Assembly: GCA_015075175.1 (NCBI GenBank)
Contig: JABTUV010000005.1
Span: forward strand, 62,001 to 126,000
Source of the DNA: a bacterium
GTDB taxonomy: Bacteria > Hinthialibacterota > Hinthialibacteria > H5-UNCL2
Direction: 5' to 3'
DNA length: 64,000 nt
Below the pieces are notes generated by a model. It saw nothing but the letters and a program-made list of their open reading frames with translations, searched no databases and had not been told where the DNA came from. The position numbers and the translations under genes were made by a program. Positions 61,736 through 64,000 of the stretch are shown piece after piece (the stretch's first letter is position 1; the number at the start of each line of letters is the position of its first letter).

Positions 61736-61806
61736 CGAAGTGGGTTGCCGGAGAGCCTGCCGCCACGTTAACATGCCAGACCTTCCCTCTGGAGGCTCAG
61801 CTCAAC

Positions 61807-64000
61807 ATGGGTCGGTGCATGATTTTGGCGGGGGCGGCGTCGTTATCGCTTATGGCGGGCGCGGCGGCGACCAGCGGCGCGTTCGCCTACCGGGGCGTGG
61901 CGCTCTATCCGCAGGATCATACCCGCCTGGCGGAGATCATCGACCTGTGCCGGCAGTACCAATTCAACGCGGTGCAATTGATCCAGGAGGGGAGCGAGCG
62001 GGCCATGATGACGGCGCCGGAGGAGGCGGCGCGCTGGTGCGCGGTGATCGCGGAGCTGCGAGGGGCCGGGCTGGCCGTGCATCTCTGGGTGCATGAGATC
62101 AACGACGCACCCGAGGCGTTGCTGCGGGACGGTTACCTGGACCTGGACTCCCCCGCGGTCGAAACCCACCTGGAGAAGAAGTACCATCAGTTGTTCACGT
62201 GGCAGCCGGAGCTGTCCGGCATCGTCTTGACGCAGTACGAAACGGCCTTTCCCGTGTTCCAGAACCGGGTGGAGTCGGTGCGCGACCAACCGGCGCGCAT
62301 CGCCTGGCTGATCCGGCTACTGGCGCGCATCTGCCGGGAGCACGACCGGCAGCTGATCGTGCGCACGTTCGCCTACCGGGCGGAGGAGTACGAGTGGTTC
62401 ATCGAAGGCATCAACCGGGTGGGGGAAGAGCCGTTCACGGTCATGTGCAAGGTGGTTCCGTGGGATTTCTTTCCCGACTTTCCGCACAATCCCGTGCCGG
62501 CGCGCATCGGAAGGCGGGAGTTCATCCAGGAGCACGACCTGGCGGGGGAATATCTGGGACAGAGCCGGATACCGGCGTGCATGCCGGATCGGATCAAGGC
62601 GTGGATGGAGCACGGCGCGCAGTACCACATGGTCGGCGCGGTGGGGCGCATCAGCCGCTATCGCAACAGCATCGTGGGCACGCCGAGCGAAGTGAACCTG
62701 GCGGCGTTCTCGAGGTTTCTCAGCGACCGGGGAGCCACGCCGCAGGAGGTTTGGAGGGACTGGAGCCGCGCGCGTTACGGCGCGGGGGCGGCGGGGATCG
62801 AGAAGGCGCTGGGGCCGACGGGAGACATCGTCGCGGAGGCGCTGTTCGCGCGGGGCTTTTATTTCCTCAACAACCACAGTCGGGTACCGTCGCTGGGCTA
62901 CATAGACCGGATCGCGTATTACAGCCCGGCGCAGTTCGACCCGTCGCGCAAGCGGGACGAATTGGCGCTGCGCTATCCGGACGAGAAAGTGCAGCGGCAG
63001 GTGCTGGCGGAGAAGGATGGGGCGCTGGCGCGGGCGGAGGGGTGTCGGGCGGCGTTGGAGGGTTTTGCGGGCAGGCTGGGCGAGTCGGACTATCGGCAGC
63101 TGGCGGCGCAGTTGAACAACCTGGTGTGGACGTGCCGGGCCTGGCGGGCCATCGCCGACGCCTACTTTTCGCTGCGGCGGTTCGTGCTGGAGCATGACGG
63201 GGCGGCCAAGGCGCGGATGGAGGGGGCGCTGGCGGGGCTGCGCGCGGCGGCGGACGCGGTGGAGGGGGCGCTGGGGCCGGAGGCGTTTCCGGCGGGCGCT
63301 GCGGAAATGCGGCAGCTGGCCGAACAGATGAGCGACCTGGGGCGGCGCGCCGACCAACAGAACCAGCCGTGGTTGATGCAGCAGCGGAGGCTGGCGGCGG
63401 ACATGAAGGGCAAGTATCCCGCCAGCCGCACGCTGGGGGAGTGGCAGAGGAACCGGCAGGAGATAGCGGCCGCGGTGTTGCGGGGGCTGTATCCGGGGGG
63501 CCGGATGCCGGAGCGCACGCCGCTGCACGCGCGCGTCACGGGCACGCTTTCGGGCGAGGGCTACCATGTCGAGAAGGTGATGTTCGAGAGCCGGCCCGGC
63601 TTCTGGGTTGTGGGCAATCTGTATCTGCCGGACGGCGAGGGGCCGTTTCCCGCCATGGTGAATCCCATTGGGCACTGGGGTGCGGGGAAGGCGGTGATGC
63701 AGGTGCAATCGCGCTGTATGGGCCTGGCGCGGCGGGGGGTGGCGGCGTTGGCCCTGGAGACGGTGGGGGCGATGGAGCGGGCGGCGCCGGGCAACGATCA
63801 CGACGTGGGGTTGGCGTCGGTACTGGTGGGGCAGACGGACGTGGGGGTGCAGGTGTGGGACGCGATGCGCGCGGTGGATTATCTGCAATCGCGCCCCGAG
63901 ATCGATGCCAACCGAATCGGCAGTACCGGGGTGTCGGGGGGCGGATTGATCACGCTGTACCTGGCGGCGCTGGACGAGCGCATCGTGTGCGCCGTGCCGG
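61807..64000 (+). CDS. Glycosidase-like/acetyl-esterase-like fusion, truncated at right edge
   Basis: 731 codons without a stop, open to the window end. Signal peptide MGRCMILAGAASLSLMAGAAATSGA. N-terminal part, about residues 26-330, has a TIM-barrel-like pattern (FAYRGVALYPQDHTRLAEIIDLCRQYQFNAVQLI, GLAVHLWVHEIND, GIVLTQYETAFP, YHMVGAVGRISRY) that recalls GH67-type alpha-glucuronidases; assignment to a family is not certain. A helical linker region follows. From about residue 575, an alpha/beta-hydrolase starts: VVGNLYLPDGEGPFPAMVNPIGHWGAGKA and the nucleophile elbow GVSGGG (residue about 710), as in acetyl-xylan-esterase-like enzymes. Start ATG 61807; an in-frame ATG lies at 61819. Confidence 0.8.
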   Translation, partial: MGRCMILAGAASLSLMAGAAATSGAFAYRGVALYPQDHTRLAEIIDLCRQYQFNAVQLIQEGSERAMMTAPEEAARWCAVIAELRGAGLAVHLWVHEINDAPEALLRDGYLDLDSPAVETHLEKKYHQLFTWQPELSGIVLTQYETAFPVFQNRVESVRDQPARIAWLIRLLARICREHDRQLIVRTFAYRAEEYEWFIEGINRVGEEPFTVMCKVVPWDFFPDFPHNPVPARIGRREFIQEHDLAGEYLGQSRIPACMPDRIKAWMEHGAQYHMVGAVGRISRYRNSIVGTPSEVNLAAFSRFLSDRGATPQEVWRDWSRARYGAGAAGIEKALGPTGDIVAEALFARGFYFLNNHSRVPSLGYIDRIAYYSPAQFDPSRKRDELALRYPDEKVQRQVLAEKDGALARAEGCRAALEGFAGRLGESDYRQLAAQLNNLVWTCRAWRAIADAYFSLRRFVLEHDGAAKARMEGALAGLRAAADAVEGALGPEAFPAGAAEMRQLAEQMSDLGRRADQQNQPWLMQQRRLAADMKGKYPASRTLGEWQRNRQEIAAAVLRGLYPGGRMPERTPLHARVTGTLSGEGYHVEKVMFESRPGFWVVGNLYLPDGEGPFPAMVNPIGHWGAGKAVMQVQSRCMGLARRGVAALALETVGAMERAAPGNDHDVGLASVLVGQTDVGVQVWDAMRAVDYLQSRPEIDANRIGSTGVSGGGLITLYLAALDERIVCAVP

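Overview
The window is about 64 kb of GC-rich DNA from a Gram-negative (diderm) bacterium. The outer-membrane machinery shows this: bamA, skp, two lpxD-like genes, an lpxC-fabZ fusion, lpxA and an LpxL-family acyltransferase. Secreted proteins with PT-rich linkers and dockerin-like C-termini, many membrane glycosyltransferases, glycosidase-like genes and extremely repeat-rich spacers fit an uncultured bacterium of PVC or FCB-type candidate phyla better than a proteobacterium. That placement is an inference and is weak. No rRNA, tRNA, CRISPR array, phage or classical transposase gene was found.

Layout. 1-4186: a membrane electron-transfer module (cytochrome b fragment, an eleven-haem cytochrome c/cytochrome b fusion, a seven-haem NapC-like cytochrome). 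4072-5345: a composite tandem repeat array. 5449-11172: a type II secretion/type IV pilus-like cluster (TPR protein, three pseudopilin-like proteins, GspE, GspF). 11369-14359: an orphan LpxD-like acyltransferase, a HIT protein, and a SfiI-like restriction-modification pair. 14475-30053: secreted and envelope proteins (metalloprotease with dockerin tail, membrane glycosyltransferase, glycosidase-like protein, URO-D-like enzyme, kelch protein, beta-barrel-like protein, LpxL). 30057-35024: OPA-family transporter, cNMP-binding protein, and a glyA-purQ-purS-like run. 35790-42782: tldD/tldE, a GNAT protein, ald and asd. 43130-49899: two membrane glycosyltransferase-like genes and three GT4 glycosyltransferases, probably surface polysaccharide synthesis. 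50334-52796: clpC. 53195-59674: bamA-skp-lpxD-lpxC/fabZ-lpxA, the core outer-membrane and lipid A operon. 59697-64000: an FG-GAP protein and a secreted glycosidase-like/esterase fusion that runs off the right edge.

Two cautions apply throughout. First, many genes are broken by small indels, mostly net single-base losses, so the sequence looks like an unpolished draft; a 14-base match to Illumina adapter sequence at 18867-18880 supports this. Second, nearly every spacer above about 100 bp is filled with short palindromic or tandem repeats from roughly ten families. Some of these reach into coding regions or supply stop codons.

Most notable biology: the operon-encoded LpxD has lost the hallmark catalytic-site residues while the orphan LpxD-like protein keeps them but lacks the N-terminal domain; a SfiI-family restriction enzyme is paired with a methyltransferase carrying an internal helix-turn-helix-like segment; a PurS-like protein has an unexplained C-terminal extension; and the right edge holds a glycosidase-like/acetyl-esterase-like fusion.
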